From Mesolinea sp040772305 (lineage in GTDB: Bacteria; Chloroflexota; Anaerolineae; Anaerolineales; Anaerolineaceae), in NCBI GenBank assembly GCA_040772305.1, contig JAXGYK010000001.1, positions 620,001 through 684,000 of the forward strand: 64,000 nt of DNA. Direction: 5' to 3'. Shown here one piece after another: positions 35,309 to 44,773 of this stretch (positions are counted from its first letter, which is position 1; the number at the start of each line of letters is the position of its first letter). The notes beneath the pieces were generated by a model that was given only the letters and a program-made list of their open reading frames with translations, made no database searches and had not been told where the DNA came from. The translations under genes and the position numbers were made by a program.

Positions 35309-36621
35309 TGACCACACTTACATTTCCACTTAGCCGTATTGAAGGTCATGCCCGCGTGGTAGTAGAAACCCATGAGGGCAATGTGCTTTCAGCACAATTT
35401 CAAGCCATTGAACTGCGCGGGTTCCGCTATTTTGTTATTGGCACTCCTGCCGAACAGATGCCGGTAATCGTCCCGCGCATCTGTGGAGTATGCTCAACGG
35501 CACATCATGTAGCCTCGGTAAAAGCCTTGGAGCATGCCTATGGTGTAAAACCTACGCCCATTGCTGAAACCATCCGCGAGGTGCTTTTGCTGGGCCAGCT
35601 TATCCAAAACCAGGCTACTTCCCTGTTTCTGTTCACCATGCCCGACCGGGCAGGAGTGGATTCAATTTTTCACATGAGGAAAGATGAAGCCGACAGTACC
35701 AAGCAGTTCAGCATCGCCCAGCGCGCTCTAAAAGTGAGAAAAATAGGTACCGATCTGATTTCACTGGCAGGCGGCCAGTTTATTCATCCGGTAAAAGCCG
35801 TGGTGGGAGGCGTAATCAGCGGCATTGCCAAAGAGAATGCCGCTGCCATGCGTGCAAAGCTGGAGGAAATGATTCCTGTGGCCAGCGAGCTGGTGGATAT
35901 CTATTGGGAAATGTCCTTAGAGTTGTGGGATCGAATTGGTACCTGGGGCGACGACCTGCCCACCTATTACCTTTCCTCTACCGAAGTACGCGGCCTGCGC
36001 CTGAACAGCAGCCATTTACGCGTAATGAGCCCCAGCGGCTTGGAAATGGCCAGTTTTTTGCCCAGTGAATATGCCTATTACCTGGATATGCGTGAGAGCC
36101 GCTACTCGTATGCGGGCGAAAGCTCCTACCAGGGCAATATCATCCGGGCGAACAGCCTGGCGCGCATTAACCTGAGCAAAGGCTTGGATACACCCTTAGC
36201 TGACCGCTACCTGCGGCGACTGCGAAGCACCTTTGGTCCAACTGTACATGCTATTTTGCTTTACGATCTTTGCCGCGGTATCGAACTGGTTTATGCCATG
36301 GAACGTGCCAAGGAGCTTTTAGAGCAGGACCTTAGCGTGGGAGAATTCGAGGTTGCTTACATCCCGCGCGATGGTGTAGGCTATGGCCTGGTGGAAGCCC
36401 CGCGCGGACCATTGATTCATCGCTATGAAATCGAAAACGGCCTGATCAAAGAAGCCAATTTTATTATTCCCACCACACACAATATGCTGGCTATCAAACG
36501 CGCCCTCATGGTGGTCAGCAAACGCTACATTAAACCTGGAAGTATTGACCTGGAGTTGGAAAAAGCGGTAGGACGCGTAGTACGCGCCTTTGACCCTTGC
36601 ATTGCCTGCGCAACGCAATAA
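35308..36621 (+). CDS. [NiFe] hydrogenase large subunit (group 3-like)
   Basis: A 437-residue catalytic subunit. The N-terminal nickel motif is RICGVCSTAHH (Cys59, Cys62) and the C-terminal one is DPCIACATQ (Cys431, Cys434). The protein ends exactly at this motif, with Gln where most large subunits have the His or Arg at which a protease cleaves; no C-terminal extension exists. Maturation by proteolysis is therefore probably not needed. The IEGHARV N-terminal and VLLLGQLIQNQATSLFLFTMPD segments are typical of MvhA-like subunits. It starts at the ATG overlapping the small-subunit stop (TGATG). Confidence 0.9.
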   Translation: MTTLTFPLSRIEGHARVVVETHEGNVLSAQFQAIELRGFRYFVIGTPAEQMPVIVPRICGVCSTAHHVASVKALEHAYGVKPTPIAETIREVLLLGQLIQNQATSLFLFTMPDRAGVDSIFHMRKDEADSTKQFSIAQRALKVRKIGTDLISLAGGQFIHPVKAVVGGVISGIAKENAAAMRAKLEEMIPVASELVDIYWEMSLELWDRIGTWGDDLPTYYLSSTEVRGLRLNSSHLRVMSPSGLEMASFLPSEYAYYLDMRESRYSYAGESSYQGNIIRANSLARINLSKGLDTPLADRYLRRLRSTFGPTVHAILLYDLCRGIELVYAMERAKELLEQDLSVGEFEVAYIPRDGVGYGLVEAPRGPLIHRYEIENGLIKEANFIIPTTHNMLAIKRALMVVSKRYIKPGSIDLELEKAVGRVVRAFDPCIACATQ

Positions 36622-36729
36622 GGCATCAAAAGCTTCGTTGTTTTACCTGCTGTAAAAGCGCTGCTGCCGAGGTTTCTATCCCTGGCTCAACGAAAAACGT
36701 TACTGCCCTGCTGGATGCAGAGCAGTGGC

Positions 36730-38463
36730 TTAACGGAAGATCACAGGCAAGTATATATTGAAAGGTATTAGAGGGGGAGCAACTTTGATGCTGAACGATA
36801 CAGTGGCTGAGTAATTTTGGGCTGCATTCGCAGCAATGATGGTGACTGGGATGCGCGTTTCCACCTCCGCATCCCATGAAAAGGTTTTTGCGGTTCTAAG
36901 CTCGTCGCCCTGGATTGAGAAACTTTGGGCACCGATTGAATTTGGGTCTTCAAAAGTGAAGCTGTAGCCTTGGTTTCCTGCAGGGTCATCTACGATAAAC
37001 GTGCCCACCAGGGTATCTGGCGGCATATTTGCGGGTACACTTATGCTGCTAAGCGTTACCGGAAGATTCTCAACCAAGACCGTAAAAACCTGCTCGGCCA
37101 GGATATTGCCATTGAATGTGGCACGTACGCGAATGGAATAGCTGTTTTTGACATCATAGTTCAAACTATAACGCGCCATGAGTTCATTCTGGCTGGTAAT
37201 CCGAAACTGGTCATTATCTGTGTCTCCTGTGCCTGTTACCAGGCTGAAAGTAAGATCCGTTTGAGTATTAACTGGCTCAACAGTAAACTCCCCAACGAAC
37301 GTATTTTCCGGCTGGTTCTCTTTAATAGTCCCGTTGCTGAGCATAATTTGGGTCTGTGTAGCCGGAAATTCCATATGCACAATACTTACCGAATCCATCG
37401 GCATACCGGCATAACTGTCACCCCAATACATTGTATAGATCGTATTCGGATTTGAATCCCAGGTGTCGCGCAGGAAAATCAGGTTATTAGAATACCCGAA
37501 CCCTACGATAGAATGCCCTTGCAGGTTGATCAATACAGGATGACCAGAATCAATTTCGTCCTGAAAGTCCTTTAGCGTGAAACCAGCTGCCGCCTGAGTA
37601 TCAACCTTTTGGTTGTAACACTCCCCAACAGTATAACCTCGCTGCTCGTAAAAAATGGAACGTCCCAGATTTGCATCAGGGATTCTGTGAGACATCAGCT
37701 CTGCACAGGAAGTGCGTGAGCCATCAATGTTGCCAGCAGTGGATTTTGAGGTAGCCATCGGCTCCCCGATGGCGGTCTGGCTCAAGACTCTTGTTTTACT
37801 CAAGGCAAGATAAGGATCTTGAGCATTGCTAAGGTAACTAACCCAGAGGTCCTCAATCATTCCGTCACTTTGCAGACCATCTAAACCTCTCCGGGTAGCT
37901 ATAAGAGGGTTATTAGGGTATTGAACGCCAGTACGATCGGTCCAATAGCCAAAACTGGTATCTGTCAGCGGGTATGCCTGGTCCTCATCCTTCCAGAGCA
38001 TGCCATAATCGTGATTATCGTAATAAACAGCTACCATTGCTGCAGCAACAGCTGTACAGCCAAAATTCCAGCTATACGAAGGAAAATCTGGCAAATATAC
38101 TCCGCGAAGGCTGTTCAGGGGAAGGGATCTACGCATGGGGGCAGAAGGAGGAGCTTGACTGGGACCATGAATACTGGAAATCGTGAGTGTACGTCCTTCC
38201 GAGTCAAGATATCCTTGCCGTGAAAAATAGGGGTTAAGCACCTCGGGCGGCCCTAAGACCTTAAGGTGTTGAATTTCAGGATAGGGAGGGTCTGCATAGA
38301 CAGGTGATATTGCACATACTGTCAGCAGTAAAAGCAGCAAGATAAGCGAAAACCGATTAATTCCGCAAGTATGTTGCTTGATAAATTGCCGCAATTTGCA
38401 CCTGCCTCCCAGGTTGCTTCGAACAAAACTTGAAAGACGCTTCTTTATGCAATAATACTGCAT
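36730..38463 (-). CDS. Secreted C39-like cysteine peptidase with cadherin-like repeats
   Basis: A 577-residue exported protein with signal peptide (LILLLLLLTVCAISPVYA) after a charged 38-residue lead. The first half looks like a papain/C39-type domain: WNFGCTAVAAAMVAVYYD (candidate Cys near residue 136), GHPVLINLQGHSIVGFGY (candidate His near 316), and LRDTWDSN (Asp/Asn). Two cadherin-like beta repeats follow (beginning LSNGTIKENQPENTFVGEF and VTLSSISVPANMPPDTLVG), and it ends IYLPVIFR. It probably acts on proteins or peptides outside the cell. No ribosome binding site is evident; a TTG two codons earlier is possible. Confidence 0.7.
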   Translation of the reverse strand: MQYYCIKKRLSSFVRSNLGGRCKLRQFIKQHTCGINRFSLILLLLLLTVCAISPVYADPPYPEIQHLKVLGPPEVLNPYFSRQGYLDSEGRTLTISSIHGPSQAPPSAPMRRSLPLNSLRGVYLPDFPSYSWNFGCTAVAAAMVAVYYDNHDYGMLWKDEDQAYPLTDTSFGYWTDRTGVQYPNNPLIATRRGLDGLQSDGMIEDLWVSYLSNAQDPYLALSKTRVLSQTAIGEPMATSKSTAGNIDGSRTSCAELMSHRIPDANLGRSIFYEQRGYTVGECYNQKVDTQAAAGFTLKDFQDEIDSGHPVLINLQGHSIVGFGYSNNLIFLRDTWDSNPNTIYTMYWGDSYAGMPMDSVSIVHMEFPATQTQIMLSNGTIKENQPENTFVGEFTVEPVNTQTDLTFSLVTGTGDTDNDQFRITSQNELMARYSLNYDVKNSYSIRVRATFNGNILAEQVFTVLVENLPVTLSSISVPANMPPDTLVGTFIVDDPAGNQGYSFTFEDPNSIGAQSFSIQGDELRTAKTFSWDAEVETRIPVTIIAANAAQNYSATVSFSIKVAPPLIPFNIYLPVIFR

Positions 38464-38842
38464 ATTCAAGTATTTGTATAGAAATTGTTAAGTTAAGCCA
38501 TAGCTTTCTGACAGCAGTTCTTGATCAAAGCAATGCAAGAAAGATGCCCATCCTGGGTGCCAATCAAATCGTGTAGGAGCGCCATTGCCTTTATGATTCA
38601 CTGTTTCGCCTCCTCGGTCTGAGCGATGCGCGGAACCATGGCACTCACATACAACACATGTTAAAAATCGTGCACAGTATCGTTGTCCTGATACCAGGAA
38701 CGGACAGTTCCAATACCAGCAACATTAAAAACCTCAGCTCGGCAAAGAGCTAGTCGAAGAAATCCTGAGCTGCGCCCAATCTAATATAGGCAACTTAAGG
38801 ACCAGCATGACCAAGATGCGGTGGAACAGATAAGGGCCCACG
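38464..38842. other. Gene-free gap
   Basis: 379 bases between two minus-strand genes. No open frame, tRNA fold, strong hairpin or repeated element was recognised. It should hold the promoter of the C39-like gene and the end of the hutI transcript. Confidence 0.4.
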
Positions 38843-40099
38843 TTAATCCTGAAAGTAAGTCTTACCGCGTTTTACCACAACGGCTACCTGATTGCCACCA
38901 TAACGATAGCTAAGATTGCGGTAGTCAGGACTATCAAGAATAAGCAAGTCCGCCTGCTTGCCAAGCTGCAAGGAACCCAAGCGGTCGCTTGCGCTCACAG
39001 CTGCAGCAGCATTGAGCGTTGCAGCAACAAGAGCCTGTGCTGGAGTTAGTTTGAGATAGCGACAAGCCAAAGCCTGGATAAACTGCATTGATTCATTCCA
39101 GGTTGTGCCGGGGTTAAGGTCGCTTGCAATAGCCAGATAGCCATCGGCTTCAATGATTTCGAGCGCAGGGGTGTATTCTTTTTGCCCTAAGCCAAAAGGC
39201 GTTCCCGGAAGCGCAACAGCTACCGTGTCACTTTCGGCCAGTGCCTGGATATCACCGCGGCCGGTACGTACTAAATGGTCCGCCGATACAGCCTGAAGTT
39301 CTGCTGCAAGGCTGGCTCCGCCTAAATTGGCAAATTCATCCACATGCAGCTTCAGTGGAAATCCATGTGCACTGGCTGTAAGCATAATTTGGCGTGTTGC
39401 GTCCAGCTCGAAAACTCCGTGTTCACAGAAAACGTCCACAAAAGGTAGCGGTTTATCAGGTGCATGCTTTTGCCACCATTCCCGCAGATCAGGAATGGCA
39501 CGGTCGCAAAGGAATTGCAGGTAAGCTTCGGGGTTGCCTTTATATTCAGGAGCAATGGCATGAGCCCCCATCCAGGTAGGGATCAACTCCAGCGGTCCTT
39601 CAGCGTCCAAAGCCAGTATTGCTTCAAGCTGGCGATATTCTGTCTCCATATCCAAACCATAGCCGCTTTTGGCTTCCATGGTGGTAGTGCCCATTCGGAA
39701 AGCGTTTTGGGTACGTTGACGTGCCGTGGAAATCAGTTCGTCCAAGCTGGCAGCGCGCGTAGCATTGACTGTAGCAGCAATACCGCCGCCGGCTTCCATG
39801 ATTTCCATGTAGCTTTTGCCCTGCAGACGCATTTCAAATTCGTTAACACGGTCTCCGGCCCACACCAGATGGGTATGTGGATCAACAAAGCCTGGCACTA
39901 CAGCCCGACCGCCTGCATCCAATCGGTCAGCCTGGGGAAACTCCTCAAGTAACTGAGCAGTTTCTCCAATAGCTGCAATAGTTTCGCCATCGATGAGAAT
40001 CGCGGCTTCGTTTAAGATGCCCAAAGTGCCCAGACTGTGCCCGCGTTGTGGCTCGGGCGTGAGTGTAATAAGTTGTGAGATATTATGGATGAGATACAT
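38843..40099 (-). CDS. hutI: Imidazolonepropionase
   Basis: A 418-residue amidohydrolase of histidine degradation, converting imidazolone propionate to formiminoglutamate. Metal and substrate motifs are VDPHTHLVWAGDRVNEFEMR, TTTMEAKSGYGLD, KLHVDEFANLGG and ASDLNPGTTW, all typical of HutI. I start it at the ATG at 40099, six bases after TACAAT, so the mRNA should be leaderless; a longer in-frame start (40213) would overlap nadK. The other hut genes are not in the window, so the pathway is scattered or incomplete here. Confidence 0.92.
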   Translation of the reverse strand: MYLIHNISQLITLTPEPQRGHSLGTLGILNEAAILIDGETIAAIGETAQLLEEFPQADRLDAGGRAVVPGFVDPHTHLVWAGDRVNEFEMRLQGKSYMEIMEAGGGIAATVNATRAASLDELISTARQRTQNAFRMGTTTMEAKSGYGLDMETEYRQLEAILALDAEGPLELIPTWMGAHAIAPEYKGNPEAYLQFLCDRAIPDLREWWQKHAPDKPLPFVDVFCEHGVFELDATRQIMLTASAHGFPLKLHVDEFANLGGASLAAELQAVSADHLVRTGRGDIQALAESDTVAVALPGTPFGLGQKEYTPALEIIEADGYLAIASDLNPGTTWNESMQFIQALACRYLKLTPAQALVAATLNAAAAVSASDRLGSLQLGKQADLLILDSPDYRNLSYRYGGNQVAVVVKRGKTYFQD

Positions 40100-40105
40100 A
40101 AGATT

Positions 40106-40111
40106 ATTGTA
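40106..40111 (-). promoter_or_regulatory. -10 box TACAAT, predicted leaderless promoter of hutI
   Basis: TACAAT on the minus strand, then six bases, then ATG at 40099. No ribosome binding site. It is back to back with the nadK promoter, about 80 bases away. Confidence 0.6.
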
Positions 40112-40188
40112 CTGTAGGTACAGCGGATAATGCCTTAGATGCAAAATGTTTTGGTTTCTTGCAGTGCTTATGAGGGCAGTCATCAGGC

Positions 40189-40194
40189 TATAAT
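40189..40194 (+). promoter_or_regulatory. -10 box TATAAT, predicted leaderless promoter of nadK
   Basis: Perfect TATAAT, then TAGGAT, then the ATG at 40201. The six-base spacing places the transcription start at the initiator A. Confidence 0.6.
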
Positions 40195-40200
40195 TAGGAT

Positions 40201-41079
40201 ATGGACGCTCCACTGGTTTTACGAAAGGTTCTGGTAATGCCGAATGCTAGCATTCGGCAAGCAGCACCGCTGGCAGCACAGGTTGCTGAGTGGCTTCAGG
40301 AAGCGGGTCTTACCGTCACGATTGAGCCCTACGATTTTGAGCATCCCGGTAAGATTCCCTGTGTTACGGGATATGACCTTATGATCGCCTTGGGCGGGGA
40401 TGGTACCTTGCTGCGTGCCGGCCATATAGCTGCAGAACAAGGAATACCGGTTTTGGGTATTCAAGCCGGCCACTTGGGCTTTCTGGTGGAACTGACCCTG
40501 GATAACTGGAAAGAAGTGCTGCCGCAACTGCTGCGCGGTGAATACAGGCTGGAACGGCGCTTGATGCTGAACGCTACACTGGAACGGGAAGGAACCGTTA
40601 TAGGAAGCTGGGACGTGATTAACGAACTGGTGATTAGCCGCGGCAGAACTGTGCGTCCCATTGAAGTGCGCGTTGATCTTCGTGAGGGTTATCTGACCTC
40701 TTACATTGCAGACGGACTTATTGTAGCAACTGCGACCGGCTCAACAGCCTATGCCTTGGCTGTGGGCGGGCCAATTTTGCCTCCTGAACTGCGCAGTATG
40801 CTGATTTTACCTATTGCTCCACACCTTTCACTGGATCGAGCTGTAGTGCTTGCAGAAGGAGCGCGCGTGATTTTACGTACCCGCGCCGAACATGACGTAG
40901 TTTTAAGTGTTGATGGAATGGAACCAATTTCGGTAAAAGATGAGGATCGTGTGCTGGTTCAGGCAAGTCCAAACTCATTGAACATGTTGCGTTTTGGCTC
41001 CCCAAACTATTTTTACCGCGGTCTGGCCCAAATGATGGGGCGAAACCCTGCGATTAGAATGGTAAATGATGATGATTGA
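40201..41079 (+). CDS. nadK: NAD kinase
   Basis: A 292-residue kinase making NADP from NAD. It has the GGDGT motif (MIALGGDGTLLRAG), the NAD-contact segment DVINELVISRG, and the glycine-rich YIADGLIVATATGSTAYALAVGGPI. The length is normal. It starts at 40201, six bases after a TATAAT, with no ribosome binding site. It shares 14 bases with the next gene. With nadE and the NadD-PncC fusion 12-15 kb downstream, this neighbourhood is rich in NAD metabolism. Confidence 0.95.
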   Translation: MDAPLVLRKVLVMPNASIRQAAPLAAQVAEWLQEAGLTVTIEPYDFEHPGKIPCVTGYDLMIALGGDGTLLRAGHIAAEQGIPVLGIQAGHLGFLVELTLDNWKEVLPQLLRGEYRLERRLMLNATLEREGTVIGSWDVINELVISRGRTVRPIEVRVDLREGYLTSYIADGLIVATATGSTAYALAVGGPILPPELRSMLILPIAPHLSLDRAVVLAEGARVILRTRAEHDVVLSVDGMEPISVKDEDRVLVQASPNSLNMLRFGSPNYFYRGLAQMMGRNPAIRMVNDDD

Positions 41080-41593
41080 AACCCCGCCTTTGTCCAACAG
41101 TGAGCCGGAAGATATGGGCGGCTTGCGCTGCAACCGCTGTAATAAACCCATCACAGCAGCCGAAGCCATTCTGACCCCTACCGGCTACCGTTGCCGTGAT
41201 TGTATACGCCAGCAGCAAAAGGTGTTTGATAACACCAAAGGTGCCGACTTGGTGATTGGGTTTGTTGTTAGCGGGATTCTGGCCTTTGCCGGTTCTTGGC
41301 TGGCAAACAGAGTTTCTTACTTAGTATTTCTGATTGCGCCGGGCATAGGATTGCTCATTTACAACAGCGTGCGTTTTCTGCTAAAAAGACGCCGAAGCCG
41401 TGCCTTAAGCAAAGCCATACTAGCGGGGGCAATTACAGGAGTGCTGCCCTTGCTGGTCATTGCCTTAATTAATGTCTTTAGCAGCTCTGGAACCGGTATC
41501 CCGAACAGTTACAATCTTTTATCGCTTTTCTGGCAGGCTGCCTATACGGCTATTGTGCCTTCCAGTGCTTACCTGCAAGCCAAGGGAGGCTAA
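41066..41593 (+). CDS. B-box-like zinc-binding membrane protein
   Basis: A 175-residue protein with an N-terminal zinc ribbon of the B-box/LIM style (CNRCNKPITAAEAILTPTGYRCRDCIRQQQKVFD, four Cys) and three to four membrane helices (about 60-80, 84-100, 117-137 and the C terminus). It was not recognised as a named family; such proteins are frequent in Chloroflexota. It overlaps nadK by 14 bases and lies six bases before recN, so it is part of that operon. The start is one of three consecutive ATGs. Confidence 0.72.
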   Translation: MMMIETPPLSNSEPEDMGGLRCNRCNKPITAAEAILTPTGYRCRDCIRQQQKVFDNTKGADLVIGFVVSGILAFAGSWLANRVSYLVFLIAPGIGLLIYNSVRFLLKRRRSRALSKAILAGAITGVLPLLVIALINVFSSSGTGIPNSYNLLSLFWQAAYTAIVPSSAYLQAKGG

Positions 41594-41599
41594 GGTTAA

Positions 41600-43330
41600 A
41601 TGCTGCGCGAGCTTTCCATCCGCAACTTTGCCATCATTGAAAGTCAGGACTTGTGTTTTGACTCTGGCTTGGTGATACTGACAGGTGAGACGGGTGCCGG
41701 AAAGTCGATTATTCTGGATGCTTTGGGTGCTGTTTTGGGGGGCAAAGTAGACCCCAGCGTCATTCGCCGTGGTGCCAACCGCGCAACAGTTGAAGCCGTT
41801 TTTGAGCTTGAAGGAAATTTGGCAGATGAAGTAGAAGCCTTGCTGGAAGCTGAAGGACTAAACGAAGAACACGGCTTTTTGAGCATGGCAAGAGAAATCC
41901 GGGCTGAAGGGCGCAGTATAGCGCGCATCAATGGCCGCAGCAGCTCAGCCAGCTTGCAGGCAGCTATTGGCGCCTTTTTAGTGGATATTCACGGACAATC
42001 GGAGCACCTCTCCTTGCTCAAAGTTCGCCAGCATGGGGAACTTTTGGACCGCTACGCGCATAATGAAAACGAGCTGAAACAATGGTCTCAAAGCTATCAG
42101 GCCTTCCGCAGCACACAGGAATCCCTGGAGGCCTTGCAAAGACAAGAATCCTCTGCTTTACAGCGCACAGACCTGTTGCACTTTCAGGTTCAGGAGATTG
42201 AGGCTGCCAAGTTGCAAGCCGATGAAGAGGAAACCCTGCGCCAGGAACGCAAGCGTTTGGCAAATGCTGAGAGCCTGTATAGCCTAAGCAGCAATGCGCT
42301 GGCCCATCTGGACGATGCTGGCCCAGACAGTCTGGCCGCAAGCGATTTGTTGGGTCAGGCAAGCCATAACTTGGGGCAGCTTGCCGCGATTGACTCCAGT
42401 TTAGTGCCGCTTTCCGAACGTGTGGAAGCTGCACTTGTGAGTATACAAGAAGCTGTTTATGACCTGCGAATCTACCAGGAAGGCATCGCTTTTAATCCGA
42501 AACGCCTGGACCAAATTGAAGAACGCCTGGATCTCCTCAAAGGGCTTAAGCGAAAATACGGACCCGAGCTAACAGATGTGTTAGACCATCTCACGAATAT
42601 TAAGCGCGAGTTAGAGGATGTCGATAATTATAGTGAGCGCTTAGAAAAACTAGAAATATTATTAGATGAGTTACAGGAACAACTAGCTGTGGCAGGTCAG
42701 GCTTTGAGTGTGAGCCGACAAAAGGCTGCCGAAGGATTGGCCAGCGCTGTAGACAGCCAGTTGAAAGCCTTGAGCATGCACAAGGCCCACTTTCGGGTGG
42801 ACCTAAGCAGTGAAAAAGCTGCCAATGGTCTGCCTGTGGCAGGGCAAAAGCTGGCAATCGGCCCGCAGGGATGGGATAAAGTTGAGTTTCTGGTAGAGAC
42901 CAACCCGGGGGAAGGGTTTCGGCCGCTTGTTAAAGTTGCCTCCGGTGGAGAAACTTCGCGTCTGATGCTGGCGCTCAAGCAAGCTCTCGCGGCAGCAGAC
43001 CGTATTCCTACCCTGGTATTTGATGAAATTGACCAGGGAATCGGCGGAAGAGTGGGCCTGGTAGTGGGAGAGATTCTTTGGCACCTGGCACGGCAACACC
43101 AGGTTATGTGCGTAACGCATCTTCCCCAATTGGCCACATTTGCCGACCAGCACCTACATGTTAACAAAACGATACAAGGTGAACGCACAACCACTGTAGT
43201 GCGTAAACTAGAGAATGATGAGCGCATTCAAGAACTGGCTGCTATGACCGGTCCTGTAGGAGAAGGCACAGTTCATAGCGCAAAAGAGATAACAGAAATC
43301 GTAAGGAGGATTAAATTAAAGGTAGAATAA
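41600..43330 (+). CDS. recN: DNA repair protein RecN
   Basis: A 576-residue SMC-like ATPase in double-strand-break repair. The head has LRELSIRNFAIIES and Walker A GETGAGKS (about residues 30-37). Two coiled-coil arms follow (about 150-350), then the second half of the head: signature VASGGETSRLMLALK, Walker B TLVFDEIDQGIGGRVG, and VMCVTHLPQLATFADQH. RecN is usually 550-570 residues, so this is full length. It follows the membrane protein by six bases and ends the nadK operon. Confidence 0.96.
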   Translation: MLRELSIRNFAIIESQDLCFDSGLVILTGETGAGKSIILDALGAVLGGKVDPSVIRRGANRATVEAVFELEGNLADEVEALLEAEGLNEEHGFLSMAREIRAEGRSIARINGRSSSASLQAAIGAFLVDIHGQSEHLSLLKVRQHGELLDRYAHNENELKQWSQSYQAFRSTQESLEALQRQESSALQRTDLLHFQVQEIEAAKLQADEEETLRQERKRLANAESLYSLSSNALAHLDDAGPDSLAASDLLGQASHNLGQLAAIDSSLVPLSERVEAALVSIQEAVYDLRIYQEGIAFNPKRLDQIEERLDLLKGLKRKYGPELTDVLDHLTNIKRELEDVDNYSERLEKLEILLDELQEQLAVAGQALSVSRQKAAEGLASAVDSQLKALSMHKAHFRVDLSSEKAANGLPVAGQKLAIGPQGWDKVEFLVETNPGEGFRPLVKVASGGETSRLMLALKQALAAADRIPTLVFDEIDQGIGGRVGLVVGEILWHLARQHQVMCVTHLPQLATFADQHLHVNKTIQGERTTTVVRKLENDERIQELAAMTGPVGEGTVHSAKEITEIVRRIKLKVE

Positions 43331-43424
43331 GCTTAACATAGTCCAGCCTGCTCTTTAATGAGGCCCCTTTTGTTTTTCTGAAAAATCTGTAGTGGCCAGG
43401 CAACCTGGCATGAAAGGAAACAAT

Positions 43425-44684
43425 ATGCCTAGAACAAAAGACATTTTAGCGGTTATTTTAGGAGGAGGCCAAGGTAAACGCCTTTATCCGCTTACTGCAG
43501 AGCGTTCTAAACCTGCTGTTCCCATTGCGGGCAAGTACCGCCTGATAGACATTCCCATCAGTAACTGTATTAATTCAAATATCTATAAAATCGCTGTTCT
43601 CACCCAATTTAATTCGGTTTCGCTGCATCGCCACATTTCCCGTACCTATCATTTTGACGCCTACCATGCCGGCTTTGTGCAGATTTGGGCTGCTGAACAA
43701 ACAATGGCCCATACAGACTGGTACCAGGGTACCGCTGATGCAGTGCGCAAACAGCTGCTGGAAATTGAGTCTGCCGAGAGTGACTATGTGCTTATCCTTG
43801 CTGGCGACCATCTGTACAGCATGGATTATTCTGATATGGCTGCCTTCCATTGGGACCACAATGCCGACGTAACCGTTGCGGTGCAACCGGTCCCGCGCGA
43901 AGATGCTTCGCGCTTTGGTCTCCTGCGGGTAGATGAAGACGGAAACATTACCAAATTCGCTGAAAAACCGAAGGATCCAGAGGTTCTTGCCAGCTTGGTA
44001 AGCCGCGATGACCCCGAAAAGCCTTATTTGGGTTCAATGGGCATCTATCTCTTTAGAACCGATGTGCTGGTAGATATTTTACGTAAGGAAATGCCCCCCG
44101 AGAGGATGGACGATTTTGGCGGCGATATCATCCCATACCTGATTGAGCATGGCGCACGCGTATGCGGCTATTCTTATGAAGGTTATTGGCGGGATATTGG
44201 AACTATTCGCTCCTTCTATGAAACCAACCTGGAGTTGACGGAGTCCAAACCAAGCTTTGATTTTTACAATCCTGAACAGCCTGTGTTCACGCATCCGCGC
44301 TTTTTACCCGGCACACGCCTTTCAGGCAGTAAGCTGGAGCGGGTGCTTTTAGCTGAAGGTTGTGTAATCAAGGAAGCGAGCATTGAGCACTCAGTGATTG
44401 GCTTGCGCAGCATTATTGGCCCAGGGACCACGATTAAAGACACTGTTCTGATGGGAGCTGACTGGTACGGCACCTTAAAGAATGGGGTTCCGATTGGAAT
44501 TGGAAATAACTGCTCCATTGAGGGCGCCATCATTGACAAAAATGCCTGTCTGGGAGATAACGTTGTGATCAAACCCTTCCCGGAGGATAAGTCTGTGGAT
44601 CATGCACTCTACATGGTGCGGGATGGCATAGTAGTGATTCCTAAGAACACAGTAATCCCCAGCGGCACAGTTATTCAACCCTAA
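43425..44684 (+). CDS. glgC: Glucose-1-phosphate adenylyltransferase
   Basis: A 419-residue ADP-glucose pyrophosphorylase for glycogen synthesis. It has the nucleotide-binding N terminus LAVILGGGQGKRLYPLT, substrate loops SKPAVPIAGKYRLIDIPISNCINS, AGDHLYSMDY and FAEKPKDPE, and a C-terminal left-handed beta helix of hexapeptide repeats (HSVIGLRSIIGPGTTIKDTVLMGADWY). AAAGGAAACA precedes the ATG at 43425; an in-frame ATG at 43392 lacks a ribosome binding site. It is followed by a strong terminator and is a single-gene unit. Confidence 0.95.
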   Translation: MPRTKDILAVILGGGQGKRLYPLTAERSKPAVPIAGKYRLIDIPISNCINSNIYKIAVLTQFNSVSLHRHISRTYHFDAYHAGFVQIWAAEQTMAHTDWYQGTADAVRKQLLEIESAESDYVLILAGDHLYSMDYSDMAAFHWDHNADVTVAVQPVPREDASRFGLLRVDEDGNITKFAEKPKDPEVLASLVSRDDPEKPYLGSMGIYLFRTDVLVDILRKEMPPERMDDFGGDIIPYLIEHGARVCGYSYEGYWRDIGTIRSFYETNLELTESKPSFDFYNPEQPVFTHPRFLPGTRLSGSKLERVLLAEGCVIKEASIEHSVIGLRSIIGPGTTIKDTVLMGADWYGTLKNGVPIGIGNNCSIEGAIIDKNACLGDNVVIKPFPEDKSVDHALYMVRDGIVVIPKNTVIPSGTVIQP

Positions 44685-44703
44685 GCAGTAAAGTTAAAGC
44701 AAG

Positions 44704-44731
44704 GCGGGCCCGTTAAAGGCCCGCTTTTCTT
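44704..44731 (+). terminator. Terminator after glgC
   Basis: GCGGGCC/GGCCCGC stem of 7 bp with a 7-base loop, followed by TTTTCTTT. It lies 20 bases after the glgC stop. Confidence 0.9.
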
Positions 44732-44773
44732 TAAGAAATTGCTTTTATGGACTTTCTCTAGCAAGTCTAGCGT

